From NCBI GenBank assembly GCA_029862975.1, contig JAOTWP010000012.1:1-51158 (forward strand): 51,158 nt of DNA, read 5' to 3'. This document shows positions 25,244 to 33,130 of this stretch, one piece after another (the first letter of the stretch is position 1; each line of letters starts with the position of its first letter). Below the pieces are notes generated by a model, which was not told where the DNA came from, made no database searches, and saw only the letters and a list, made by a program, of their open reading frames with translations. This stretch comes from Acidobacteriota bacterium (GTDB taxonomy: Bacteria; Acidobacteriota; Thermoanaerobaculia; Multivoradales; JAHEKO01). The translations under genes were made by a program, and so were the position numbers.

Positions 25244-26719
25244 CTATCCCAAGTCGACGAGCGCCCGCACGATCTCGTCCTGGGCCTGCTTGGCGCGCCA
25301 GCGGGCCGGCGCCCCGTTGCAGAGGATCGAGAAGGCGTAGAGCGTTCCCGAGCGCCCTTTGGCGTATCCGGAGAGCGTCGAGACGCCGTCGAGACCGCCG
25401 GTCTTGGCGACGACGTTGTGCCGGTAGCGCTCTTCCACGAAACGCTCCGAGAGCGACGAGGTCATCCACGGCGGATCGAGATCCGACTCCCCGGCGTAGG
25501 CCAGGGACTGCATGTACGCCCGGCCGTGGCGGTGGAAGAACATGTGGCGCAGGAGCGCCGTCACCTGCCGCGGCGAGAACTGGTCGTTGCGGCTCATGCC
25601 CGAGCCGTCGACGAAGGAATAGGCGCCGGGCTCGATTCCCAGCTCCTCGAGGAACGAGGCGACGACCCGCGCGCCGGAGGCCCAGCTGCCCTCGCCGCAG
25701 AGCTCGGCTCCCAGGAGCTTCAGCAGCGCCTCGGCGTAGAGGTTCTGGCTGCGCTTGTTGGTCACCTCGAGGACGGTCTGGAGGCTCGTCCGGTGGCGGA
25801 CGAGGACCCGCCACGGCGATTCGGGGAGGTGGTGCTCGACCCGCACGGCCCCCTCGAGGGTCACGCCGGCCTGCGCGAGGCCCGCCGCGAGCCCGTCCCC
25901 GAAGAGCCGCGCCGGGTCCGGGACGGTGACGGCGACGACGAACGGCTCGGCGCCCTGGTAGACGAGCCCCGAGACCTCGACGACGTTGCTGCCGGGGCGG
26001 CGATCGACGGCGATCGAGTGGCTGCGCGACCGGCTGGTCGTCAGGGCCCGGCTCTCGACCCTGACGGTGGGGACGTCCGGGGTGATCTCCACCGACGCCG
26101 GCGCGCCCGGCGCGGCGCCCGGCCGGACCGACACCCAGACGCAGTTGTCGTTGAACGTGAGCGCCGACACGGGGGCCTCGTACCACTTGTGCAGCTGATC
26201 GCGCGGCCAGTCGGGGTGTACCCCTTCGGCCTCGAAGAAGCCGTCGACCAGCACGAGGTCGCCGCCGACCCGCTCGATTCCCGCCGCCCGCAGCTCGCGG
26301 CCCCACTGGCGGAACACGAAGAGGGGGTCGTCGCCGTGATGCCGCCCGGAGATCGTCGGATCGCCGGCGCCGACCACCGCCAGGTCGCCGGCGAGCCGTC
26401 CTTCGAGCACGAGCCCCCGCGCCTGCAGCGTCGTCTCGAGGAAGTACCCGGGCGTCAGCCGGTCGACGGCCGCCGCCGACGTGAACAGCTTGGCGTTGGA
26501 CGCGACGATGCGGACCCGATCGGGCTCGTAGGCGTAGACCGTCTCGCCGGAGCGCACCTCGACGACGTGCACGCCCAGCGCCGGGGCCGCCCGCCGCACC
26601 TTCTCCGTGGCGGAGACCAGCTGGTCGCGCAGCCCCGCCCCGCCGGCTGGTGCCGGACCGAGAAGCGCGAGCGCCAGACCGCAGAGCGCGAGGGCGCCGG
26701 CACGACGTGGGAAGCTCAT
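25244..26719 (-). CDS. dacB: D-alanyl-D-alanine carboxypeptidase/endopeptidase (PBP4, S13 family)
   Basis: A 491-residue exported serine peptidase trimming peptidoglycan stem peptides or cleaving DD-crosslinks. Active-site motifs are complete: SxxK as SNAK (Ser74-Lys77), SxN in SGMSRN and KTG in VVAKTGGLDGVSTLSGY. The signal peptide (GALALCGLALALLGPAPAGGAG) is clean from the ATG at 26719. A GTG at 26731 would add only MPSP and was not chosen. The large insertion domain between SxxK and SxN, typical of PBP4, accounts for the length. It sits downstream of hflKC and upstream of the phosphatase on the same strand. Confidence 0.94.
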   Translation of the reverse strand: MSFPRRAGALALCGLALALLGPAPAGGAGLRDQLVSATEKVRRAAPALGVHVVEVRSGETVYAYEPDRVRIVASNAKLFTSAAAVDRLTPGYFLETTLQARGLVLEGRLAGDLAVVGAGDPTISGRHHGDDPLFVFRQWGRELRAAGIERVGGDLVLVDGFFEAEGVHPDWPRDQLHKWYEAPVSALTFNDNCVWVSVRPGAAPGAPASVEITPDVPTVRVESRALTTSRSRSHSIAVDRRPGSNVVEVSGLVYQGAEPFVVAVTVPDPARLFGDGLAAGLAQAGVTLEGAVRVEHHLPESPWRVLVRHRTSLQTVLEVTNKRSQNLYAEALLKLLGAELCGEGSWASGARVVASFLEELGIEPGAYSFVDGSGMSRNDQFSPRQVTALLRHMFFHRHGRAYMQSLAYAGESDLDPPWMTSSLSERFVEERYRHNVVAKTGGLDGVSTLSGYAKGRSGTLYAFSILCNGAPARWRAKQAQDEIVRALVDLG

Positions 26720-26753
26720 CGGACTGGGCACCCCCTGGCTGCGAGCGGCCCGG

Positions 26754-27689
26754 CTATTGAGAGCTCTTCAGGAAGCTGTAGAACTCGCCTTCCGTCGACA
26801 GCACGACGGAGGTGTCGGCGCTGGCCGTCGAGCGCAGGGTCTCCATGCTCTTCAAGAACTCGTAGAACTGGCGCGCGTCGGCCGACTGATCGTAGGCCTT
26901 GGCGTAGATCTCCGTCGCGGCGGCGTCGGCGCGGCCGACGATCTCCTGCGCCGTGCGGTAGGCCTCGGACTCGATGCGCTTGAGCTCGCGCTCGCGCTCG
27001 CCGCTGATCCGCGCCGCCTCGCCCTCGCCCTCGGAGCGGTAGCGATCCGCGATCCGCACCCGCTCGGCGATCATCCGCTGGTAGACCTTCTCCCGGACGT
27101 CTTCGACGTAGTTGATGCGCTTGAACTGGAGGTCGAGGATCTCGATCCCCAGGTCGCCGGTGCGGGCCTGCGCCTTGCCGAGGATCTCGAGCCGGATCTT
27201 CTCGCGGCCGACCTCGATCGGGTCGAGGAGGGTCTGGTCCTCCGAGAAGCTCGACTCGTCCTGCGCCGGCTCGCGGTTGCTCGTCCTGACGACCTCGACG
27301 AGCTCGTGGTTGGCGATCGCGTTGCGGGTCTCGCCGTCGAGGATGTCGTCGAGGCGGCTCTGGGCCCGCCGCTCGTCCTGGAGCCGCTGGAAGTAGAGCA
27401 GCGGGTCGGTAATGCGCCACCGCGCCAGGGTGTCGACGAAGATGAAGCGCTTGTCCTTGGTCGTGAGCTGGTTCGGCTCCCCGTCCCACTCGAGGAACCG
27501 CTTGTCGAAGCGATGGACCACCTGCAGAAGCGGCAGCTTGAAATGCAGGCCCGGAGCGGTGATCGGATCGCCGACCGGCTCGCCGAACTGGGTGATGATC
27601 GCCTGCTCGGCCTCGTTCGTGATGTAGATGCCGCCCAGGACGACGACGAGGGCCGCGAGGACGACGAGCACGGTCAGCACGCGGGCCAT
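26754..27689 (-). CDS. hflC: HflC, SPFH-domain FtsH modulator
   Basis: A 311-residue membrane protein, partner of HflK in a large SPFH cage that restrains the FtsH protease. One N-terminal helix (VLTVLVVLAALVVVLGGIYI) precedes an SPFH domain (IITQFGEPVGDPITAPGLHFKLPLLQ, WRITDPLLYF) and a coiled-coil tail (RYRSEGEGEAARISGERERELKRI) ending in ADTSVVLSTEGEFYSFLK, which matches HflC C-termini. Its ATG shares one base with the hflK stop (TGATG), so the two are translationally coupled, as is usual for the pair. Confidence 0.95.
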   Translation of the reverse strand: MARVLTVLVVLAALVVVLGGIYITNEAEQAIITQFGEPVGDPITAPGLHFKLPLLQVVHRFDKRFLEWDGEPNQLTTKDKRFIFVDTLARWRITDPLLYFQRLQDERRAQSRLDDILDGETRNAIANHELVEVVRTSNREPAQDESSFSEDQTLLDPIEVGREKIRLEILGKAQARTGDLGIEILDLQFKRINYVEDVREKVYQRMIAERVRIADRYRSEGEGEAARISGERERELKRIESEAYRTAQEIVGRADAAATEIYAKAYDQSADARQFYEFLKSMETLRSTASADTSVVLSTEGEFYSFLKSSQ

Positions 27690-28690
27690 CAGCTGCCGCC
27701 CCCGTCCGCGCGGGCCGGCGCGGCCTGCAGGTTGAGCAGCGGCAGGATGCCCGTGAGGTCGTCGTCGACGATGATCTTGCTCCCCATCCGCGGCAGGACG
27801 TCGTTGAGCGTCTCGAGGTAGATGCGCTTGCGGGTCACCTGCGGCGCCTTGCGGTACTCGCCGTAGAGCGCCTGGAACCGGTTGGCCTCGCCCTCGGCGC
27901 GGTTGACGCGATCGATGGCGTAGCCCTCCGCCTGCTCGATCGTCTGCTGCGCCTCGCCCTGGGCGCGGAAGATCACCTTGTTGTACTCCGACTGGGCCTG
28001 GTTGATCAGCGTCTCGCGCTGCTGCTCGGCCTGGTTGACCTCGTTGAACGACGGCTTCACGGGGTCCGGCGGCGTCACGTCCTGCAGCACCACCTGCTCG
28101 ATCTTGATGCCCGTCTCGTACTGCGTGCACAGCACCTGCAGGCTCTGCTCCACGAGGTCCGCGACCTCCTGGCGGCCGACCGTGAGGACCTCGTCGACCG
28201 TCCGGTCGCCCACCACCTCCCGCATCACGGCCTCGGAGAGGTCGCGCAGGGTGCCCTCGACGTCGCGCACCCGGAAGAGGTAGTTGTAGGGGTTGTCGAC
28301 CCGGTACTGCACCACCCATTCCACGACCGCGGCGTTCAGGTCGCCGGTGAGCATGTTGGACTCGCCTTCGGCCGGCCGGAACTCGCTGCGCACGTCCGCC
28401 CGGATGGTGCGGAAGCCGAACTCCTGCTTGAGCTGGCGCTGTACCGGCACCTTGAAGACCCGGTCGATGCCGAAGGGCAGCTTGAGGTGGAGCCCGGGAT
28501 CCGTGATCGACACGAACTTGCCGAACCGCATGATCACCCCGACCTCCTCGGGGTCGACCTGGTAGAAGCTCGAGACGGCGAGGAAGATCACGACCGCGGC
28601 GGGCAGGATCAGCCGCAGCGCCCCCGTCGGCAGCTTGGGCATCTTCGGCATCTGCGGCAGGTCGATGATCGTGCGGTTACCGTCGCTCAC
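27689..28690 (-). CDS. hflK: HflK, SPFH-domain FtsH modulator
   Basis: A 333-residue protein with a short cytoplasmic N-terminus, a hydrophobic helix (LRLILPAAVVIFLAVSSFYQV), the SPFH core (EVGVIMRFGKFVSITDPGLHLKLPFGIDRV) and a helical tail (QAQSEYNKVIFRAQGEAQQT). It lacks the glycine-rich N-terminal extension of E. coli HflK, which is why it is shorter. GTG start at 28690. A TAGCCT hexamer seven bases upstream suggests a nearly leaderless promoter. It is transcribed divergently from the nuclease-helicase. Confidence 0.94.
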   Translation of the reverse strand: MSDGNRTIIDLPQMPKMPKLPTGALRLILPAAVVIFLAVSSFYQVDPEEVGVIMRFGKFVSITDPGLHLKLPFGIDRVFKVPVQRQLKQEFGFRTIRADVRSEFRPAEGESNMLTGDLNAAVVEWVVQYRVDNPYNYLFRVRDVEGTLRDLSEAVMREVVGDRTVDEVLTVGRQEVADLVEQSLQVLCTQYETGIKIEQVVLQDVTPPDPVKPSFNEVNQAEQQRETLINQAQSEYNKVIFRAQGEAQQTIEQAEGYAIDRVNRAEGEANRFQALYGEYRKAPQVTRKRIYLETLNDVLPRMGSKIIVDDDLTGILPLLNLQAAPARADGGGS

Positions 28691-28697
28691 GGGGGAC

Positions 28698-28703
28698 AGG
28701 CTA
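28698..28703 (-). promoter_or_regulatory. -10-like box TAGCCT seven bases before the hflK GTG
   Basis: On the minus strand TAGCCT, carrying the key T-A-n-n-n-T positions, lies seven bases before the GTG at 28690. No Shine-Dalgarno sequence is present. It faces the TAGACT box of the divergent helicase gene about 100 bp away. Confidence 0.45.
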
Positions 28704-28800
28704 TCCCAGACGAGCGGTCTTGTCAGCCCGCCGGCTCCGTCCCGCGGCGGGCCACGCCCGGGCCGGCCGCCGGACCCGCCGAGAAGGGCAGCCAGCGGGT

Positions 28801-28806
28801 TAGACT
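28801..28806 (+). promoter_or_regulatory. -10-like box TAGACT six bases before the nuclease-helicase ATG
   Basis: TAGACT is followed after six bases by the ATG at 28813, with no ribosome-binding sequence. This fits the TANNNT-N6-ATG leaderless pattern. No -35 is evident. Confidence 0.45.
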
Positions 28807-28812
28807 CCGCCC

Positions 28813-31215
28813 ATGGCGCCGCGATTCGACGGCGAGAACTTCGCGCTCGAGCTGGCGGTCGCGGACCTTCTCGACGCCCGTCTGCAGAAGAGCCTGGGGT
28901 TCGCCAACCGCGGCGGCTACGAGCGCATGTGGCTCGGCCAGGCGATCCACTCCCGCTACCAGGAGGAGGCGCTCGCCGCCGACCCGACCTACCGCCGCGA
29001 GGTGGCGCTGGCGACGACGCTGAGCCACCGCGGCTGGGAGGTCACGATCCAGGGCCGCGCCGACGGGCTGCGCAGGTCGGGAGAGGGCGTCGTCGTCGAG
29101 GAGATCAAGTCCGTCCGCCGCGACGGCTCGCTGTCCGCCGCCGCCCGGCAGATGTACGAGCAGCAGGCCCGGCTCTACGCCTGGATGCTCGCCCGCGAGG
29201 GGCAGGCGGAGGTGGCGGCCGAGCTCGTGCTCATCGAGATCGGCAGCGACGTCGTCGACCGCGAGCCCGTGGCGCTCGAGCTCGGCCGCCTCGAGCGGGG
29301 CGTCAAGCAGCGTCTCGACGCCTTGCTGCGCGAGTACGAGCAGAAGCACGCCGCGCTCGCGGGCCGCCGCGGCGCCGCCGAGCGGCTGGCGTTTCCCTAC
29401 GACGCCGTGCGCCCCGGGCAGCCGGAGATCGTCGCGGCGATCGAGCGCGCCCTCGGCGAGGAGGGGCATCTGCTCGTCGAGGCGCCCACGGGCATCGGCA
29501 AGACGGTGGCGGCGCTCTATCCGGCCTTGAAGTTCGCCCTCGAGCATGACAAGCGCGTCTTCGTCCTCACCGCCAAGACGCTGCAGCAGACGATGGCGAC
29601 GAGCGTCCTCGAGCTGCTCAACCGCGAGGACGCCTTCCACAGCCTGCAGCTGCGCGCCAAGGCCAAGATGTGCGCCAACGACGAGATCATCTGCCACGAG
29701 GAGTACTGCCCGTTCGCCCGCGACTACTTCGCGAAGCTCCATTCCTCGCAGGTCGTGCGCCGCATCCGCGACACCCACACGACGGTCCTGCCGGACGACG
29801 TCTTCGAGGCCTCCCGGCTCGCCGAGGTCTGCCCCTTCGAGGTCAGCCTCGAGCTCTCGCGCGAGGCCCAGGTCGTCGTCTGCGACTACAACTACGCCTT
29901 CGCCCCCTACGTCGGGCTGACCGACTTCAGCGGCGAGAACGATCTCTCGGACGTCGTCTTGATCGTCGACGAGATCCACAACCTCGTCGAGCGCGGCCGC
30001 GGCTACTTCAGCCCGTCGCTCGCCGCCGCGGCGACGCGGCAGGTCGCCGCGGCCATGGTCGGCGGCGCCCCCATCGAGCGGCGGATCGTCGCCCTCGCCC
30101 ACCGCCTCACGGCCCTCGTCGAGACCACCGTCGCGGCGGCCCTCGAGGAGGCGGGCGGCCGCGCCCGGGCCGCCGAGACGGCGCTGCCGGAGGACGATCT
30201 GTTTGCCCTCCGGGTCGACTTCGACGAGGTCTTCATCGACTACCTCGAGCACCGCCGGGAGACCTCGACGTTCCGCGCCAACGACCTCTTCGTCGCCCTC
30301 TACTTCGATCTCCTCCGCTTCCTGAACGGCCTGGTCCTGGCCCAGGGGCCGGCGTTCAGCAAGTACGCCGAGCGCGGCGCCGACGGCGCGGCCCTCCACG
30401 TCCTGTGCAAGGACCCGAGCCGCCAGCTCGGCGCGCTCATCAACCGCACCCACAGCGTCATCGGGCTGTCGGCGACGCTGTCCCCCATCGAGTTCTACCG
30501 CGATCTGCTGGGCTTCGACCGCGAGCGCTTCGCCCACCTCACGCTGCCGAGCCCCTTCCCCTCCGACAACCGCCGGCTGGTGATCGACGACACCGTGGCG
30601 ACGACCTGGCGCCGGCGCCCCGACAACTACGCCCCCATCGCCCGCCGCCTGGGCGAGCTCGCCAGCCGCGTGCCCGGCAACTGCTTGGCGCTCTTCCCCA
30701 GCTACCAGTTCCTCGCCGAGGTCGGCCGCCACCTCCAGGTCCCCGGCAAGCGCGTCCTCATCCAGTCCCGCGCCGACGGCGACCGCGAGCGCGAGCTCCT
30801 CCTCGACGCCCTGCGCTCGAGCCTCGCCGGCGACGTCCTGCTCCTGGCCGTCGCCGGCGGCGTCTTCGCCGAGGGGGTCGACTACCCCGGCGACATGCTC
30901 AAGGCGGTGGCCGTCATCGGCCCTTGCCTGCCCGGCGTGAGCCTCGAGCGCGAGCTGCTCAAGCGCTACTACGACGAGCAGTTCGAGCGCGGCTTCGAGT
31001 ACGCCTTCGTCGTCCCCGGCATGACCCGCGTCGTCCAGGCCGCCGGCCGCCTCATCCGCTCGGCCGAGGACACCGGCGTCGTGGCTCTCCTCGACGAACG
31101 CTTCCTCGCCAACCCCTACCGCCACTACCTCCCCGCCGACTGGGGCCAGGCCGAGCAGCTCGTCGGCAGCCCGGGATCGGCCGCCGAGGAGTTCTTCGGC
31201 AGCCGGGTCTCCTGA
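28813..31215 (+). CDS. PD-(D/E)XK (Cas4/RecB-like) nuclease fused to XPD/DinG-type Fe-S helicase
   Basis: An 800-residue fusion. Residues 1-125 form a RecB/Cas4-like nuclease: Asp84 in GRADG, Glu97-x-Lys99 in EEIK, and Q118xxxY122. The superfamily 2 helicase follows: Walker A EAPTGIGKT (223-231), DEIH (386-389), LSATLSP (motif III area), and a C-terminal QAAGRLIRSAEDTG motif VI. Four cysteines (287, 294, 299, 340) between Walker A and DEIH match the XPD/DinG 4Fe-4S domain. Expected activity is 5'-3' unwinding coupled to DNA cleavage. The Cas4-like part lacks obvious Fe-S cysteines of its own. It stands alone, with no CRISPR genes, and is most likely a repair or defence nuclease. Confidence 0.9.
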   Translation: MAPRFDGENFALELAVADLLDARLQKSLGFANRGGYERMWLGQAIHSRYQEEALAADPTYRREVALATTLSHRGWEVTIQGRADGLRRSGEGVVVEEIKSVRRDGSLSAAARQMYEQQARLYAWMLAREGQAEVAAELVLIEIGSDVVDREPVALELGRLERGVKQRLDALLREYEQKHAALAGRRGAAERLAFPYDAVRPGQPEIVAAIERALGEEGHLLVEAPTGIGKTVAALYPALKFALEHDKRVFVLTAKTLQQTMATSVLELLNREDAFHSLQLRAKAKMCANDEIICHEEYCPFARDYFAKLHSSQVVRRIRDTHTTVLPDDVFEASRLAEVCPFEVSLELSREAQVVVCDYNYAFAPYVGLTDFSGENDLSDVVLIVDEIHNLVERGRGYFSPSLAAAATRQVAAAMVGGAPIERRIVALAHRLTALVETTVAAALEEAGGRARAAETALPEDDLFALRVDFDEVFIDYLEHRRETSTFRANDLFVALYFDLLRFLNGLVLAQGPAFSKYAERGADGAALHVLCKDPSRQLGALINRTHSVIGLSATLSPIEFYRDLLGFDRERFAHLTLPSPFPSDNRRLVIDDTVATTWRRRPDNYAPIARRLGELASRVPGNCLALFPSYQFLAEVGRHLQVPGKRVLIQSRADGDRERELLLDALRSSLAGDVLLLAVAGGVFAEGVDYPGDMLKAVAVIGPCLPGVSLERELLKRYYDEQFERGFEYAFVVPGMTRVVQAAGRLIRSAEDTGVVALLDERFLANPYRHYLPADWGQAEQLVGSPGSAAEEFFGSRVS

Positions 31216-31236
31216 GCCGGCCGCGGCGTCAGCGCG

Positions 31237-31467
31237 CTACCGGCCGCCAGGCTGTCGCTGGCTGTACTTGCGGATGTGCTCTTCGACGAGCCGGTGGACG
31301 CCGAGCCGCTGCAGCTCCGAGGCCAGGACGAGGATCTGGTTGGGGGAGAGCGGGTGGTCCTTGTGGATCACCTGCAGCACCTTCTTGAGCGCCGCGTCGA
31401 GCTCCGGGTCGAAGCCGACGGACCCGGGCGCGTCCTTGGATTCCCGGGACCCGGTCTCGTCGGACAC
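31237..31467 (-). CDS. Small acidic/helical protein of unknown function, downstream of ferredoxin
   Basis: A 76-residue protein from a GTG at 31467, eight bases after the ferredoxin stop. The N-terminal 20 residues are polar and probably disordered. The rest (ELDAALKKVLQVIHKDHPLS, PNQILVLASELQRLGVHRLV) forms amphipathic helices. No cysteines or membrane segments are seen. The close spacing suggests co-translation with the ferredoxin and perhaps a binding partner for it. I do not recognise the family. Confidence 0.6.
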   Translation of the reverse strand: MSDETGSRESKDAPGSVGFDPELDAALKKVLQVIHKDHPLSPNQILVLASELQRLGVHRLVEEHIRKYSQRQPGGR

Positions 31468-31475
31468 CGGACTCC

Positions 31476-31856
31476 TCAGAGGCCGACCGGCCCGACGCGG
31501 GGCTCGGCGGCTTCGTGCATCTGGTCGGGGTCGTAGTCGTAGATCAGCGAGCGCACCGTGAGCCCCGGCGCCACTGCCACGCCCTCCTCCCAGGACCACA
31601 TGTCGATCGTCTCCCAGGGGCAGTAGCGGGCGCACAGCTGGCAGCCGATGCAGCGCTCGAGGTCGACCTCGACCAGCTTGTGCATCTCGGCGAAGACCGG
31701 CCCCGGCACGATCTCGATGCAGTCCACCGGACAGAACGAGATGCACGCCTCGCAGCCCGTGCACCCGATCTGCTCGATCACCGCCGTCTGCTTCGGCGGC
31801 TTGGGCCGCCCCGGCTTGTCGATCTCGATCTTCTTGCGGTAGGGGAACTCGCTCAT
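31476..31856 (-). CDS. Two-[4Fe-4S] ferredoxin
   Basis: A 126-residue ferredoxin with two complete CxxCxxCxxxCP motifs: CTGCEACISFCPVDC and CIGCQLCARYCPW. It has a 30-residue basic N-terminus (KKIEIDKPGRPKPPKQ) and an acidic C-terminal tail of about 45 residues (SWEEGVAVAPGLTVRS and beyond). The tail makes it longer than minimal bacterial ferredoxins and could be a docking surface. A GGAGAGG ribosome site lies just before the ATG, and TACAGT farther upstream is a possible -10. No redox enzyme is next to it, so its electron donor and acceptor are unknown. Confidence 0.92.
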   Translation of the reverse strand: MSEFPYRKKIEIDKPGRPKPPKQTAVIEQIGCTGCEACISFCPVDCIEIVPGPVFAEMHKLVEVDLERCIGCQLCARYCPWETIDMWSWEEGVAVAPGLTVRSLIYDYDPDQMHEAAEPRVGPVGL

Positions 31857-31941
31857 CAGGCCTCTCCGGAAGCTCCTGGGTCGGGTCGCGGCGTACTGTA
31901 GCAGAGGGGCGGTCGCAGGCGTCCGTGGCAGAATCCCTCCA

Positions 31942-33009
31942 ATGTTGAGCGAGCGGATCGCCGCGTTCGTGCGGGCGCCGGAGGCGGCGGGTGAGGGGGC
32001 GTTCGAGGGGCTGGTTCGCGAGGCCTTTGCGCTGCACTGGGCGGAGAGCCCACCCGTTCGGCGGCTCGCCGACGCGGCGGGGGTGACGCCGGAGAGTCTC
32101 GGCGACTGGCGGCAGGTTCCCATGGTGCCGGCGCTGGCTTTCAAGACGCAGCGGCTGGGGATCGGGGAAGCGCGGGAGGTGTTTCACAGCTCGGGGACGA
32201 CGGGCGCCGGGCCGAGCGTGCATCACCATCCGTATCCGGAGCTCTACCGGGCGGTCATCGACGCGACCTTTCCGGGGGCCTGCCTCGGCGGGGTCGGCGG
32301 ACTCTCGCGGCCGCCCATGCTGTCGCTCGTTCCGAGCCGCGAGGAGGCGCCGCGCTCGAGTCTGGCCTTCATGATCGACCACGTGCTGCGGCGCTGGGGG
32401 GGCGAAGGGAGCCGGGTGGCGGCGGCGGGCAGGGGGCTGCGGGCCGGCGAGGCGCGGGGGTTCCTGGCCGCGCGGCAGCGGGACCGGCGGCCGGCCGTGG
32501 TGCTCGGCACGGCCTTCTCGCTGGTCCAGCTGCTGGAGGCGCTCGAGCGGCTCGGGCTCGCCTTCCGGCTGCCGGCCGGCAGCGTCGTGTTCGAGACGGG
32601 GGGCTACCAAGGGCGCAGCCGGGAGCTGCCGCGCGCCGAGCTCGAGGCCGCGATGGGCAGGCGGCTCGGGGTGGCGCCCACGGCGATCGTCCGCGAGTAC
32701 GGGATGACGGAGCTGACGAGCCACTTCTACGCGCGCGCTTCCGCGGCCGGCCCCACGGCTGGCCCGGGGCCCTTCCTGGCGCCGCCCTGGGTGCGCTTCC
32801 GGATCCTCGACCCGGCGACGCTCGAGGAGTCCGCGGGCGCGGCGCCGGGACTCTTGGCGATCTTCGACCTCGCCAACGTCGGCTCCGCCCTGCACGTGCT
32901 GACGGAGGATCTCGCGGTGGCCGACGGCGGCGGGTTCCGGCTCGCCGGCCGGGCCGCTGGGGCCGAGCTGCGGGGCTGCTCGCTGCTCAGCGAGGAGATG
33001 GCGGGCTGA
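31942..33009 (+). CDS. LuxE-family acyl-protein synthetase
   Basis: A 355-residue adenylate-forming enzyme of the LuxE/PaaK type. Seen: phosphate-binding FHSSGTTGAGPSVHH, the adenylation motif REYGMTELTSHFY, and a C-terminal RGCSLL carrying the Cys that in luciferase-operon LuxE accepts the acyl group. It should activate a carboxylic acid with ATP and pass it, as acyl-thioester, to the LuxC-type reductase encoded next. A CAGAAT hexamer seven bases before the ATG may be a leaderless -10. There are no luciferase (luxAB) or luxD genes, so the product is presumably an aldehyde for another use. It is divergent from the ferredoxin gene. Confidence 0.88.
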   Translation: MLSERIAAFVRAPEAAGEGAFEGLVREAFALHWAESPPVRRLADAAGVTPESLGDWRQVPMVPALAFKTQRLGIGEAREVFHSSGTTGAGPSVHHHPYPELYRAVIDATFPGACLGGVGGLSRPPMLSLVPSREEAPRSSLAFMIDHVLRRWGGEGSRVAAAGRGLRAGEARGFLAARQRDRRPAVVLGTAFSLVQLLEALERLGLAFRLPAGSVVFETGGYQGRSRELPRAELEAAMGRRLGVAPTAIVREYGMTELTSHFYARASAAGPTAGPGPFLAPPWVRFRILDPATLEESAGAAPGLLAIFDLANVGSALHVLTEDLAVADGGGFRLAGRAAGAELRGCSLLSEEMAG

Positions 33010-33130
33010 GCGCCGGGGACTCGGCGCCCGAGACGGGGTGCCCGAGACGCGGCGCTCGCACCAGTGCCGGGACTTGGTGCCGGCACGGGGCGCCGGGACT
33101 CGGCGCCCAAGCCGGCAACGGGGACCGGGA
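33010..33130. repeat. Degenerate 13-14 bp tandem repeat between luxE- and luxC-like genes
   Basis: About eight imperfect units with period 13-14 fill the whole 121-bp spacer. The unit cGCCGGGGACTCGG / CGCCCGAGACGGGG recurs, and GCGCCGGGACTCGGCGCC-like palindromic words appear at both ends of the array. No promoter or terminator is recognised inside. The array ends directly at the luxC-like start, so it also contains whatever ribosome site that gene uses (GGGACCGGGA is weak). The units resemble the array inside the following gene. Confidence 0.7.

Noticed and set aside
28723..31125. An 800-codon antisense frame almost exactly opposite the nuclease-helicase
   Set aside because: The identical length is a coincidence. 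The plus-strand frame carries all helicase and nuclease motifs, while the antisense product is low-complexity Arg/Glu/Leu with no domain.
28813..31215. CRISPR-associated Cas4 or Cas3
   Set aside because: There is no CRISPR array or other cas gene in the window, and the helicase half is of the XPD/DinG type with an Fe-S domain.
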